A DNA stretch of 64,000 bases from Streptomyces flaveus (GTDB taxonomy: Bacteria > Actinomycetota > Actinomycetes > Streptomycetales > Streptomycetaceae), in the NCBI RefSeq assembly GCF_014647675.1, contig NZ_BMPQ01000001.1:527084-591083 (forward strand), given 5' to 3'. The notes beneath the pieces were generated by a model. It saw only the letters and a program-made list of their open reading frames with translations. It did no database searches and had not been told where the DNA came from. Position numbers and translations under genes: made by a program. The stretch's first letter is position 1, and every line of letters begins with the position of its first letter. This document shows positions 48,039-56,572 of the stretch, one piece after another.

Positions 48039-48629
48039 TCAGCCGGGAGCCGTCATCCTCCGGCCGGCAGCGCGTCGTGGGAGTGCGGTGGGCCAGTGGG
48101 CCAGGAACGCCGTCGCGGTGTACCAGGACACGGCGCCGCCCGCCACGGCGAACCAGCCGCCGACCTTACCGAGCGCTTCGCTGTCCGCGAAGCTCGAGAT
48201 GGCGAGAAGCACCAGCGCGACGAAGAACAGCCCGTAGGCGCCCTGTGTGAGCGGTCCGCGGGCCGCCGCCCCGAGGGTGAGGCTCAGCGCGACGAGAGCG
48301 AACAGCAGGAAGAAGAGCCCTGCGGCGTTGTCCGACAGCGCGCTGCCTGCGGTGACCCCCCAGTCGCCCGCCATCGCACCCCAGGCGAACCACAGGGCCC
48401 CGAACCCCGTGAAGGCCGTGCCCGTGACGATGTCACGGTCGCGGAACGCGAACAGACCCGCGATGAAGAGCGCGATGCCGCCGACGTAGGTGGCCAGGCC
48501 CACGGCGTCGGCCGCCGTCACACCGTCGATCACTTCGGTGTGACCGAGGCCGAAGAACAGCAGGGTGATGCCGAGGGCGAGATGACCGAGGGTGGTGATG
48601 GTGCTTCCCGCAGTGACGTCGTTGTTCAC
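48039..48629 (-). CDS. GPR1/FUN34/YaaH-type membrane protein
   Basis: 196 residues with six evenly spaced hydrophobic segments from about residue 10 to 178, as in SatP/YaaH acetate-succinate transporters. The family's N-terminal NPAPLGL signature is not evident; the corresponding segment reads TLGHLALGITLLFFGLG. Transport of acetate is therefore uncertain. Monocistronic by its flanks: a terminator-bounded glmS on the 3' side and a universal stress gene 217 bases upstream in the same direction. Confidence 0.75.
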   Translation of the reverse strand: MNNDVTAGSTITTLGHLALGITLLFFGLGHTEVIDGVTAADAVGLATYVGGIALFIAGLFAFRDRDIVTGTAFTGFGALWFAWGAMAGDWGVTAGSALSDNAAGLFFLLFALVALSLTLGAAARGPLTQGAYGLFFVALVLLAISSFADSEALGKVGGWFAVAGGAVSWYTATAFLAHWPTALPRRAAGRRMTAPG

Positions 48630-48845
48630 GGCGGGGCTCCTTTCATACAGGTGCGCTTGCGCGATGCCCTATGCCGGAACCGTGTCGGTCCGACGACCGG
48701 TTTGTACCCTTCACAAAGACACAAACACCTCTACGCACGAGTAGGTTTATGCCGCGTCAGAAGCAGCCCGACACCCCGCCGCGCCGCGCCTCACCTGGGG
48801 CAACGGGAACAAGGGGACGCGCCAGGGAATGACAATGACCAGGCG

Positions 48846-49373
48846 TCACGGGATGACGATGACCGGCCGCTGCGCCCGCTTCGCGAGCCGCCCAGCGACC
48901 GAGCCGAAGATCCGCCCGACGATGCCGTGCGTGGAGCCGACGACGATCGCGTCCGCCTCGTACTCCCGCCCGACCTCCTCGAGCTCGTGGCAGATGTCGC
49001 CGCCGCGCTCGACGAGGATCCAGGGCACCTCGGCGAGATAGTCCGCGCAGGCGAGTTCGAGCCCCAGGACCTCGGTGCGGTGGTCCGGGACGTCGACGAA
49101 GACCGGGGGTTCGCAGCCCGCCCACACCGTGGTCGGCAGCCGGTTGGCGACGTGCACGATGATCAGGCCGGAGCCGGAGCGGTGTGCCATTCCGATCGCA
49201 TAGGCGAGGGCGCGCTCGCTGGACGTCGAGCCGTCGAAGCCGACGACGACGCCGTGCTTGAAAGCAGGGTCACAGGACTGACGTGTCTCTTCCGCCGCGA
49301 AGGGCTCGGACGCCGTGGGATCGACGACGGGGCGCTTGCGGTCCGCGGGATCGAAGAATTCTTGACCGGCCAT
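48846..49373 (-). CDS. Universal stress protein, single UspA domain
   Basis: 175 residues from ATG 49373; the longer frame upstream has no ribosome site. The UspA domain begins HGVVVGFDGSTSSERALAYA and ends with the ATP-binding glycine motif GSTHGIVGRIFGSVAGRLAK followed by RAQRPVIVIP (G-2x-G-9x-G(S/T) pattern), so an ATP-binding member. Around 45 N-terminal residues precede the domain. Function in stress or dormancy is inferred from the family. Diverges from the small membrane protein gene near adpA. Confidence 0.87.
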   Translation of the reverse strand: MAGQEFFDPADRKRPVVDPTASEPFAAEETRQSCDPAFKHGVVVGFDGSTSSERALAYAIGMAHRSGSGLIIVHVANRLPTTVWAGCEPPVFVDVPDHRTEVLGLELACADYLAEVPWILVERGGDICHELEEVGREYEADAIVVGSTHGIVGRIFGSVAGRLAKRAQRPVIVIP

Positions 49374-49773
49374 GGCTGTCTCGGCGTTTGGATCCTCATG
49401 GGTGGGACGACATGTGCTACGGAGCTGTGTCCGGGAATCTTCTTCCCAACCCCATACCCCCAAGGGTACGGCGGCACGCCTCCTCTGCCCAGATCCCGCG
49501 ACGGCCGCGGGAGGGTTCCAGGGAGCATGCACGAGAGGGTGCCCGCAACGCAATGGTTGCTGCCCCGTACAGGCTGTTTGCGCGGGGTTTTGACAGGCGT
49601 GGGGCGGCAGTTGATCGGTTCGCCCCCGCCGCTCGGTCTCTTTTCGGCGGGCTCGGCGGCGGTCGGGCTACCACCCGCGGGGCGGATTCCGTGACCGGCC
49701 GGTCGAACAGGCGTTGAACTCCGATGAGCCACCGCTCCAGACAGGCCCAAGCCACCGTCCAGGGAGGCCCACC
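49374..49773. other. 400-base divergent intergenic region
   Basis: Lies between the universal stress gene (minus) and the small membrane protein (plus) and should hold promoters for both. I see no clear -35/-10 pair, operator palindrome or RNA gene here; the open frames crossing it lack ribosome sites. Confidence 0.4.
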
Positions 49774-50118
49774 GTGCCCGCATCCCAGCCCTCCTCCGGG
49801 AGGCCCGCCGCGCAGGACTCCGTCGGCGACTCCGTGAGCGATGTGGTGCGCTGGGCGGCCTTCAGCTGCGTACTGGTCCCCGTGGTGCTCGTCGGGTACG
49901 GGACGTCCCTGGCGGGCGCGGCAGGGGCGGCCCTCGGCCTGGCGGCGGTGACAGCGGCGTGCCGGGCCCTGTTGAGGCGCTCCGAGCGGTTCGCGGCGGG
50001 CCCGGTGAGCGAGAAACCGGCCGAGAAACGAACAGCAAGTCGCCGACGGCGCATCAGGGGCGGTACGGGAGCGCACAGAGGGGGCCGGCGAGCGGCAGAA
50101 AACACGCCGGTCGACTGA
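49774..50118 (+). CDS. Small membrane protein upstream of adpA
   Basis: 114 residues from GTG 49774, placed by GGGAGG six bases upstream; an ATG twenty codons earlier lacks a ribosome site. Two transmembrane helices (about 26-43 and 47-66: WAAFSCVLVPVVLVGYG, AGAAGAALGLAAVTAACRAL) and a long basic, Arg/Lys-rich cytoplasmic tail. No known domain. It is separated from adpA by 377 bases that form the adpA control region. Confidence 0.65.
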   Translation: MPASQPSSGRPAAQDSVGDSVSDVVRWAAFSCVLVPVVLVGYGTSLAGAAGAALGLAAVTAACRALLRRSERFAAGPVSEKPAEKRTASRRRRIRGGTGAHRGGRRAAENTPVD

Positions 50119-50495
50119 CCGGTTTCCGCTCACGCGCCCGGTGCTTTTCAGCCAACTTCTGGCTCCCGCGCATTCGTTGGCCGAAGGGGTCTCCACCCCT
50201 CGTTCGACCTGCACCGAAAGGGGCGCCAAGGGGCCTCGCACCCTACGGGGACCGGCCACGCATGCGAGGCGCACTTCCCTGTACGGCCCACGAGTGCAAC
50301 GCTTCGTGATCGAATGCTTCACGCCAAGTTGTCATGTCGACAATGTGCCGAGTGCTGAACTGGTCACGTAGGTACCACGGGACACAGTAGATTCGATCAT
50401 GCTGTCTTACGGCGGGGGACTCGTGCAGGACCAAGGGGAAACGTGCAGGAGCGACACAACCGAGGAGCCGCGACCACCGAGGGGGGCTTAGCAGT
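50119..50495 (+). promoter_or_regulatory. adpA upstream control region
   Basis: 377 bases between the membrane-protein gene and adpA. A possible -10 TAGATT lies at 50388-50393, about 100 bases before the start codon, without a convincing -35. The long leader resembles other streptomycetes, where adpA has an extended upstream region controlled by gamma-butyrolactone receptors and AdpA itself; no such operator could be assigned here with confidence. Confidence 0.4.
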
Positions 50496-51719
50496 ATGAG
50501 CCACGACTCCGCTGCCGCGCCGGAAGCCGCGGCCCGGAAACTTTCCGGGCGACGCCGCAAGGAGATCGTCGCGGTGCTGCTGTTCAGCGGCGGCCCCATC
50601 TTTGAGAGTTCCATTCCACTGTCGGTGTTCGGGATCGACCGCCAGGACGCCGGCGTACCGCGCTACAGGCTGCTTGTCTGCGCCGGGGAGGAGGGGCCCC
50701 TGCGGACCACCGGGGGGCTCGAACTCACCGCGCCCCAGGGGCTGGAGGCGATATCCAGGGCAGGCACGGTCGTCGTGCCTGCCTGGCGATCGATCACCTC
50801 CCCGCCGCCGGAGGAGGCGCTCGACGCACTGCGCCGGGCGCACGAGGAGGGTGCCCGCATAGTCGGGCTGTGCACCGGCGCCTTCGTACTCGCAGCGGCA
50901 GGTCTGCTGGACGGTCGTCCCGCGACCACCCACTGGATGTACGCGCCGACGCTGGCCAAGCGCTATCCGTCCGTCCACGTCGATCCCCGCGAACTGTTCG
51001 TGGACGACGGCGACGTACTGACATCGGCGGGTACGGCGGCGGGCATAGACCTCTGTCTGCACATCGTGCGGACAGACCACGGAAACGAAGCAGCCGGAGC
51101 GCTGGCCCGCCGCCTGGTGGTCCCGCCCCGGCGCAGCGGCGGCCAGGAGCGCTACCTCGATCGGTCTTTACCAGAGGAGATCGGCGCCGACCCGCTCGCG
51201 GAGGTCGTCGCCTGGGCGCTGGAGCATCTCCACGAGCAGTTCGACGTGGAGACGCTGGCGGCACGCGCGTACATGAGCCGTCGTACGTTCGACCGCCGGT
51301 TCCGCTCGCTCACCGGGAGCGCTCCCCTGCAGTGGCTGATCACGCAGCGGGTGCTCCAGGCGCAGCGGCTCCTCGAGACGTCCGACTACTCGGTGGACGA
51401 GGTGGCGGGCCGCTGCGGCTTCCGCTCCCCGGTGGCCCTGCGCGGCCACTTCCGCCGGCAGCTCGGCTCGTCCCCGGCCGCGTACCGGGCCGCCTACCGC
51501 GCCCGGCGCCCACAGTCCGACAAGCCCTCGGACCCGGAGGGACCACCGCCGCCACCGCCCCCGCAGGAGTCCGCCTCGGTCCCCCCGCAGACCCGCCGCA
51601 CGGCCGCCGCGCACGCCGTGGGCCCGTCGGCGTCCCTGTCCACGGAGCCGGACAGGAGCGGCAACGAGATGTACGCCAACGGCCGGCCGAGCCTGCCGGG
51701 GCAGCGGAGCGCGCCCTAG
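50496..51719 (+). CDS. adpA: Pleiotropic developmental regulator AdpA
   Basis: 407 residues. N-terminal DJ-1/PfpI-like dimerisation domain (EIVAVLLFSGGPIFESSIPL, then VGLCTGAFVLAAAGLLDGR). A C-terminal AraC/XylS DNA-binding domain holds two helix-turn-helices (DVETLAARAYMSRRTFDRRF and DYSVDEVAGRCGFRSPVALR). A disordered Pro-rich tail includes nine consecutive prolines. In streptomycetes AdpA controls aerial growth, sporulation and antibiotic genes. Leu225 is encoded by TTA (51168-51170), so translation depends on the bldA tRNA. It is followed by a repeat-borne hairpin and orn, the conserved neighbour. Confidence 0.95.
   Translation: MSHDSAAAPEAAARKLSGRRRKEIVAVLLFSGGPIFESSIPLSVFGIDRQDAGVPRYRLLVCAGEEGPLRTTGGLELTAPQGLEAISRAGTVVVPAWRSITSPPPEEALDALRRAHEEGARIVGLCTGAFVLAAAGLLDGRPATTHWMYAPTLAKRYPSVHVDPRELFVDDGDVLTSAGTAAGIDLCLHIVRTDHGNEAAGALARRLVVPPRRSGGQERYLDRSLPEEIGADPLAEVVAWALEHLHEQFDVETLAARAYMSRRTFDRRFRSLTGSAPLQWLITQRVLQAQRLLETSDYSVDEVAGRCGFRSPVALRGHFRRQLGSSPAAYRAAYRARRPQSDKPSDPEGPPPPPPPQESASVPPQTRRTAAAHAVGPSASLSTEPDRSGNEMYANGRPSLPGQRSAP
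51168..51170 (+). other. TTA (bldA-dependent) leucine codon in adpA
   Basis: In frame: CGG TCT TTA CCA encodes RSLP between the amidotransferase-like and AraC domains. This placement of the TTA codon in the inter-domain linker is the known feature through which bldA controls adpA. Confidence 0.97.
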
Positions 51720-51824
51720 CGCTCCGCTGGGTTTGGCGGTTCGAAGCTGCGGGTTCGTTGTGGCTGGTCGCGCAGTTCCCCGCGCCCCTAAAAGGAAGGC
51801 CTGCGGCCTCCTTTAGGGGCGCGG
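51719..51824 (+). repeat. Streptomyces intergenic repeat with terminator hairpin, copy 2
   Basis: GGCGGTTCGAAGCTGCGGGT and the following CTGGTCGCG block are the reverse complement of the block at 45681-45733. A hairpin at 51780-51824 (CCGCGCCCCTAAAAGGAAGG and its complement) is equivalent to that of copy 1 and likely terminates adpA. At the adpA stop, CAGCGGAGCGC/GCGCTCCGCTG forms another small stem. Confidence 0.8.
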
Positions 51825-51957
51825 TGTTGCACCGGACTTCGCCAAGGCCGCTCAGGCGTCGTAGACGTACAGCTCGCAGGGGTGAGGCGCGGTGTCAGGC
51901 AGCCTGCCTGGTCCCGCGCCTGCCACCGGGCATCGCCGGGGGCATAGGGTAAGACAT

Positions 51958-52560
51958 ATGAACGATCGCATGGTGTGGATCGACTGCGAGATGACCGGCC
52001 TCTCGTTGTCCGACGACGCGCTCATCGAGGTGGCCGCGCTGGTCACCGACTCTGAGCTGAACGTGCTCGGCGAAGGGGTGGACATCGTGATCCGCCCGCC
52101 CGACACGGCGCTGGAGACCATGCCGGAGGTGGTACGTGCCATGCACACCGCCTCCGGTCTCCTCTCCGAGCTGGCCGCCGGTACGACACTGGCGGACGCC
52201 GAGGAGCAGGTCATGGCGTACGTACGGGAGCACGTCAAGGAGCCGGGCAAGGCCCCGCTGTGCGGCAACTCGGTGGGCACGGACCGCGGTTTCCTGCTGC
52301 GGGACATGCCGAGCCTGGAGGAGTACCTCCACTACCGGATCGTCGACGTCTCCTCCGTCAAGGAACTGGCCCGCCGCTGGTACCCCCGGGCGTACTTCAA
52401 CAGCCCGGAGAAGAACGGCAACCACCGCGCCCTGGCGGACATCCGCGAGTCCATCGCCGAACTCCGCTACTACCGCGAGGCGATCTTCGTCCCGCCCCCG
52501 GGCCCGGACTCCGACAAGGCCCGCACGATCGCCGCGAAGCACGTCCTGCCTGCGCAGTAG
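51958..52560 (+). CDS. orn: Oligoribonuclease
   Basis: 200 residues from ATG 51958; an in-frame ATG four codons later also leaves the active site intact. DEDDh 3'-5' exonuclease: WIDCEMTGL supplies the first Asp and Glu, CGNSVGTDRGFL the second Asp, and NHRALADI the histidine and last Asp. It degrades two-to-five-nucleotide RNAs and the pGpG made from cyclic di-GMP. Next to adpA as in other streptomycetes. The tRNA-His gene follows about 100 bases downstream. Confidence 0.95.
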   Translation: MNDRMVWIDCEMTGLSLSDDALIEVAALVTDSELNVLGEGVDIVIRPPDTALETMPEVVRAMHTASGLLSELAAGTTLADAEEQVMAYVREHVKEPGKAPLCGNSVGTDRGFLLRDMPSLEEYLHYRIVDVSSVKELARRWYPRAYFNSPEKNGNHRALADIRESIAELRYYREAIFVPPPGPDSDKARTIAAKHVLPAQ

Positions 52561-52663
52561 GGGCTGTGCCGCGCCCTCGAAAACGCGGGCGCGAGCACCC
52601 CTCGGGACCCTGTACACTTTTTCTCGGCCGGTCAGGAAGTCCACGCGGACAACCGCCGGGCAT

Positions 52664-52737
52664 GGTGGGTGTAGCTCAGCTGGTAGAGCACCTGGTTGTG
52701 GTCCAGGATGCCGCGGGTTCAAGTCCCGTCACTCACC
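52664..52737 (+). tRNA. tRNA-His (anticodon GTG)
   Basis: Full cloverleaf: acceptor GTGGGTG pairs with CACTCAC (one G-U), D arm GCTCAGCTGGTAGAGC, anticodon stem CCTGG/CCAGG with GTG at 52698-52700, T arm CGGGTTCAAGTCCCG. An extra G at 52664 faces the discriminator C at 52737, the histidine identity pair. CCA is not encoded. A hairpin follows. Confidence 0.97.
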
Positions 52738-52743
52738 CTCGAA

Positions 52744-52783
52744 GACGAAGGCCCGACCTGCACAGACAGGCCGGGCCTTCGTC
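52744..52783 (+). terminator. Terminator after tRNA-His
   Basis: Stem GACGAAGGCCCGACCTG (52744-52760) and CAGGCCGGGCCTTCGTC (52767-52783) with one mismatch and a six-base loop, starting seven bases after the tRNA. Confidence 0.85.
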
Positions 52784-52814
52784 GTTCTCCAGTACCCCGG
52801 GACGGGGGCGCCCC

Positions 52815-53870
52815 TCACGACGAGTCGCGCTCCACCAACGTCGCGGGAAGCACCAACTGCCGCTTGTCCAGGCCTCGCGAGACCGCAGGCCGGCGGTCCG
52901 CGATCTCGTCGAGCAGGAGGTCGAGCATCGCGCGGCCCATGTCCTCGATCGGCTGGCGGACGCTGGTCAGCGGCGGGTCCATGTGGCGGGCGATGGCGGA
53001 GTCGTCGTAGCCGACGAGGGCCACGTCGTCGGGTGTGCGGCGGCCGGCCTCGCGCAGGACCTGGCGGGCGCCGGCCGCCATGACGTCGGAGCCAGCGAAG
53101 ACGGCGTCCAGGGCGGGGCGGCGGGCGAGCAGCTCCGTCATCGCGCGCCGACCGCCCGCCTCCGTGAAGTCACCCGTGAGGATCAGTTCCTCGTCGACCT
53201 CCCGGCCCGCGTCGCGCAGCGCGTCGCGGTAGCCGTCGACGCGGCGCTGGGCGCCGAAGACGTCGAGGCGGCCCGCGATGTGGGCGATGGTGCGGCAGCC
53301 CCGGTCGAGCAGGTGCTCCACCGCGGCCCGGCCGCCACCGTAGTTGTCCGAGTCGACGGAGGGCAGCGTCTCGTCCGCGGATCTGCGGCCGCTGATCACC
53401 GCCGGGATCTCCAGCTGGGACAGCAGATCCGGCAGCGGGTCGTCCGCGTGGACCGAGACCAGCAGGACGCCGTCCACCCGGTGCGCCGCCAGGTACTGGG
53501 CCAGCCTGCGCCGCTCCCGGTCACTGCCCGCGAAGATCAGCAGGAGCTGCATCTCGGTGTCCGAGAGGGCCGCGCCCACGCCGCGGAGCATGTCCGAGAA
53601 GTACGGCTCCGCGAAGAAGCGGGTCTCGGGCTCGGGGACGACGAGGGCGATCGCGTCGGTGCGGTTGGCGGCGAGAGCGCGGGCCGCCGTGTTCGGGACG
53701 TAACCGAGCTCCGCGACCGCCGCCTCGACGGCCGCGCGGGTGGCGTCGCTGACCCGCGGGGAGCCGTTGATCACGCGGGAGACCGTGCCACGGCCCACTC
53801 CGGCTCGCGCGGCGACCTCTTCGAGGGTCGGCCGCCTGCCGCTGCGGCCCCGCGCTCCGTGGACTACCAT
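52815..53870 (-). CDS. cebR: LacI family cellobiose-responsive repressor CebR
   Basis: 351 residues from ATG 53870 (GGAGGCAGGGG upstream); the 69-codon longer frame would cover the promoter region. N-terminal LacI headpiece PTLEEVAARAGVGRGTVSRV followed by the NTAARALAANRTDAIALV hinge. The sugar-binding core of the GalR/LacI kind ends with TSVRQPIEDMGRAM. It diverges from cebEFG-bglC, and two CebR boxes lie at 54086 and 57579. It represses the operon, with cellobiose as the known inducer in streptomycetes. Confidence 0.93.
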   Translation of the reverse strand: MVVHGARGRSGRRPTLEEVAARAGVGRGTVSRVINGSPRVSDATRAAVEAAVAELGYVPNTAARALAANRTDAIALVVPEPETRFFAEPYFSDMLRGVGAALSDTEMQLLLIFAGSDRERRRLAQYLAAHRVDGVLLVSVHADDPLPDLLSQLEIPAVISGRRSADETLPSVDSDNYGGGRAAVEHLLDRGCRTIAHIAGRLDVFGAQRRVDGYRDALRDAGREVDEELILTGDFTEAGGRRAMTELLARRPALDAVFAGSDVMAAGARQVLREAGRRTPDDVALVGYDDSAIARHMDPPLTSVRQPIEDMGRAMLDLLLDEIADRRPAVSRGLDKRQLVLPATLVERDSS

Positions 53871-54085
53871 CCCCTGCCTCCCGTCCGACACGGCTCGCAC
53901 CGCGTGTGGCCTGGAATCTAACAGTGTCGGTCCGTACGCGGCTTCCGGCGCCCATCCACCGACTCCCGTACCGGACTTGATCGCTCCCCGGCCGTTAGTT
54001 AACGGCCCGATAACTGAAGACATATCTCGGCGTCTGGTCCCTTGACACCCCCGCGTCGAGCGACGAACCTTCAACACATCACCTG

Positions 54086-54099
54086 TGGGAGCGCTCCCA
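54086..54099. promoter_or_regulatory. CebR box in the cebR-cebE intergenic region
   Basis: Perfect 14-base palindrome TGGGAGCGCTCCCA, the consensus CebR operator, 117 bases before the cebE start and 215 bases from the cebR start. The flanking 53871-54215 region otherwise holds only promoter sequence. Confidence 0.95.
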
Positions 54100-54215
54100 C
54101 GGTACCTGACACATACACATCCCGCACGTTCCCCGCCCGAGCCGCAGCTTGATAGAACGGGCCCAACAGTGCAGTTGGCCGGGGGGTCGGCACGTCAGGG
54201 CAACAGGAGGACGCA

Positions 54216-55547
54216 ATGCGCACGAATACCCGCCGGTCCCGCAGGCTGGTGGCCTTCGCGGCCATTGCAGCGCTGACTACAGGGCTGCTGGCCGGCTGTG
54301 CCGAGGACTCGGACGACGGCTCGTCGAACTCGGACGGTGGCAGCGACGGCAGCGGCAGCGGCAAGACCACGCTGTCCGTCGGCACCTTCGGTGTCTTCGG
54401 CTACAAGCAGGCCGGTCTCTACGACGAGTACATGAAGCTGAACCCGGACGTCACCATCAAGGAGAACGTCACCACCCGCACCGACGTCTACTGGCCCAAG
54501 ACCCTCACCCGTCTGCAGGCCGGTGCCGGTACCGACGACATCCAGGCGATCGAGATCGGCAACGTCGCCGAGGCCGTGCAGACGCAGGGCGACAAGTTCG
54601 TCGACCTCGGCAAGGAAGTCGACAAGTCCCAGTGGCTGGACTGGAAGAACGCACAGGCCACCACCGAGGACGGCAAGCTGATCGGGCTCGGCACCGACAT
54701 CGGCCCCATGGCGGTCTGCTACCGCAAGGACCTGTTCGAGAAGGCCGGCCTGGAGACCGACCGCACCAAGCTCGCCGAGCAGTGGAAGGGCGACTGGGGC
54801 AAGTACGTCGACCTCGGCAAGGAGTACATGAAGAAGGCGCCCAGCGGCACCAAGTACGTGGACTCCGCGTCCTCCGTCTACAACGCGGTCCTCAACGGTG
54901 AGAGCGAGCGGTACTACGACGACGGCGGCGACGTCGTCTGGGACAAGTCCTCGGGTGTGAAGAACGCCTGGGACGTCGCCATGGAGGTGGCGACGAGCGA
55001 CATGTCGGCGAAGCTGAAGCAGTTCGACAAGCCGTGGGATCAGGCCTACGCCAACGGCACCTTCGCGACGGTGGCCTGCCCGGCGTGGATGATCGGCTAC
55101 ATCCAGGAGAAGTCCGGTGCCGCCGGCAAGGGCAAGTGGGACGTGGCGGCGGCGCCGACCGCGGCCAACTGGGGCGGTGCCTTCATCGGCGTCCCGACGG
55201 CCAGCAAGAACCAGAAGGAGGCCATCAAGCTGGCGAAGTGGCTGACCGCGCCCGAGCAGCAGGCGAAGGTCTTCGCCAAGCAGGCCAGCTTCCCGTCGAC
55301 CCCGTCGGCGTACTCGACCCTGAAGCCGGCGGACGCGACCACGGCGTACTTCTCGGACGCGCCGATCACGCAGATCTTCTCCGACTCGGCGAAGACCATC
55401 CCGACGCAGATCTTCGGCGTCAAGGACCAGCCGATCAACACCGCGCTCACCGACATCGGCATCCTGCAGGTCGAGCAGAAGGGCAAGTCGCCCGAGGAAG
55501 GCTGGGACGCGGCCACCGAGGAGATCAAGGACGTGCTCGGCCAGTGA
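54216..55547 (+). CDS. cebE: Cellobiose-binding lipoprotein CebE
   Basis: 443 residues, start ATG 54216 with AGGAGG upstream. Lipoprotein signal with LLAGC, lipidated Cys28, followed by a Ser/Gly/Asp-rich tether. Family 1 extracellular sugar-binding protein (TTLSVGTFGVFGYKQAGLYD, GTDIGPMAVCYRKDLF, PWDQAYANGTFATVACPAWM). Binds cellobiose and cello-oligosaccharides and delivers them to CebFG. The stop overlaps the cebF GTG start. No ATPase gene is present; the shared MsiK ATPase is encoded elsewhere in streptomycetes. Confidence 0.94.
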   Translation: MRTNTRRSRRLVAFAAIAALTTGLLAGCAEDSDDGSSNSDGGSDGSGSGKTTLSVGTFGVFGYKQAGLYDEYMKLNPDVTIKENVTTRTDVYWPKTLTRLQAGAGTDDIQAIEIGNVAEAVQTQGDKFVDLGKEVDKSQWLDWKNAQATTEDGKLIGLGTDIGPMAVCYRKDLFEKAGLETDRTKLAEQWKGDWGKYVDLGKEYMKKAPSGTKYVDSASSVYNAVLNGESERYYDDGGDVVWDKSSGVKNAWDVAMEVATSDMSAKLKQFDKPWDQAYANGTFATVACPAWMIGYIQEKSGAAGKGKWDVAAAPTAANWGGAFIGVPTASKNQKEAIKLAKWLTAPEQQAKVFAKQASFPSTPSAYSTLKPADATTAYFSDAPITQIFSDSAKTIPTQIFGVKDQPINTALTDIGILQVEQKGKSPEEGWDAATEEIKDVLGQ

Positions 55548-56572
55548 CCAGCTCCAAACAGGCTCTCGCGCAATCCGCGCCGAGCGCCGACGCCGCGCCC
55601 GGTGAACAGCCGGGCGCGGCCCGGGGCGCTCAAGGTCGCGGTACGCCGCCCCCAGGTCCCAGCTCCTGGCGCAGTCGGCTGTACCGCTGGGACATGAAGG
55701 CGTCGCCGTACGCGTTCATCTCCCCCTTCTTCATCTTCTTCGGGGCCTTCTCGCTCGTCCCGCTGCTGTATACGGCCTGGTACTCGCTGCACAACGTGCA
55801 GCTGGCCGACCTGGACAACCAGACCTGGGCGGGCCTGGACAACTACCAGAACCTGTTCTCCTCCGACTTCTTCTGGAACTCCCTGTGGGTCACGCTCCTC
55901 ATCGGCGTGATCTCGACCGTGCCGCAGCTGATCATGGCGATCGGGCTCGCACACCTGCTCAACTACAAGCTGCGCGGCTCGACCGTGTGGCGGGTGGTCA
56001 TGCTCACCCCGTACGCCACCTCGGTGGCGGCGGCCACGCTGGTGTTCGTGCTGCTGTACTCCTGGGACGGCGGCATGATCAACTGGCTGCTCGACTTCGT
56101 CGGGGTCGACCCCATCAACTGGCGTGAGTCCGACTGGGGTTCGAAGTTCGCCGTCTCCACGATCGTGATCTGGCGGTGGACCGGCTACAACGCGCTGATC
56201 TACCTCGCGGCGATGCAGGCGATCCCCGCCGATCTGTACGAGTCGGCGTCCCTCGACGGCGCGAACCGCTGGCAGCAGTTCCGCCATGTGACGGTCCCGC
56301 AGCTGCGGCCGACGATCCTGTTCACGGTGGTCGTCTCCACGATCGGCGCGACGCAGCTCTTCGGTGAGCCCCTGTTGTTCGGCGGGGTCAGCGGCTCGAA
56401 GGGCGGCTCCGACCACCAGTACCAGACGCTCGGCCTGTACATGTACGACCAGGGCTGGGTCATCGGCAACCTCGGCAAGGCGTCCGCGATCGCCTGGTCG
56501 ATGTTCCTGATCCTGCTGCTCATCGCCGTGATCAATCTGCTGGTCTCCCGACGCCTGAGGAAGTCCCAATGA
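55544..56572 (+). CDS. cebF: Cellobiose ABC transporter permease CebF
   Basis: 342 residues from GTG 55544, overlapping the cebE stop. About 55 disordered residues precede six transmembrane helices. The MalF-type EAA loop is ESASLDGANRWQQFRHVTVP, which contacts the ATPase. Forms the membrane channel with CebG. The next start overlaps by four bases (ATGA). Confidence 0.94.
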   Translation: MTSSKQALAQSAPSADAAPGEQPGAARGAQGRGTPPPGPSSWRSRLYRWDMKASPYAFISPFFIFFGAFSLVPLLYTAWYSLHNVQLADLDNQTWAGLDNYQNLFSSDFFWNSLWVTLLIGVISTVPQLIMAIGLAHLLNYKLRGSTVWRVVMLTPYATSVAAATLVFVLLYSWDGGMINWLLDFVGVDPINWRESDWGSKFAVSTIVIWRWTGYNALIYLAAMQAIPADLYESASLDGANRWQQFRHVTVPQLRPTILFTVVVSTIGATQLFGEPLLFGGVSGSKGGSDHQYQTLGLYMYDQGWVIGNLGKASAIAWSMFLILLLIAVINLLVSRRLRKSQ

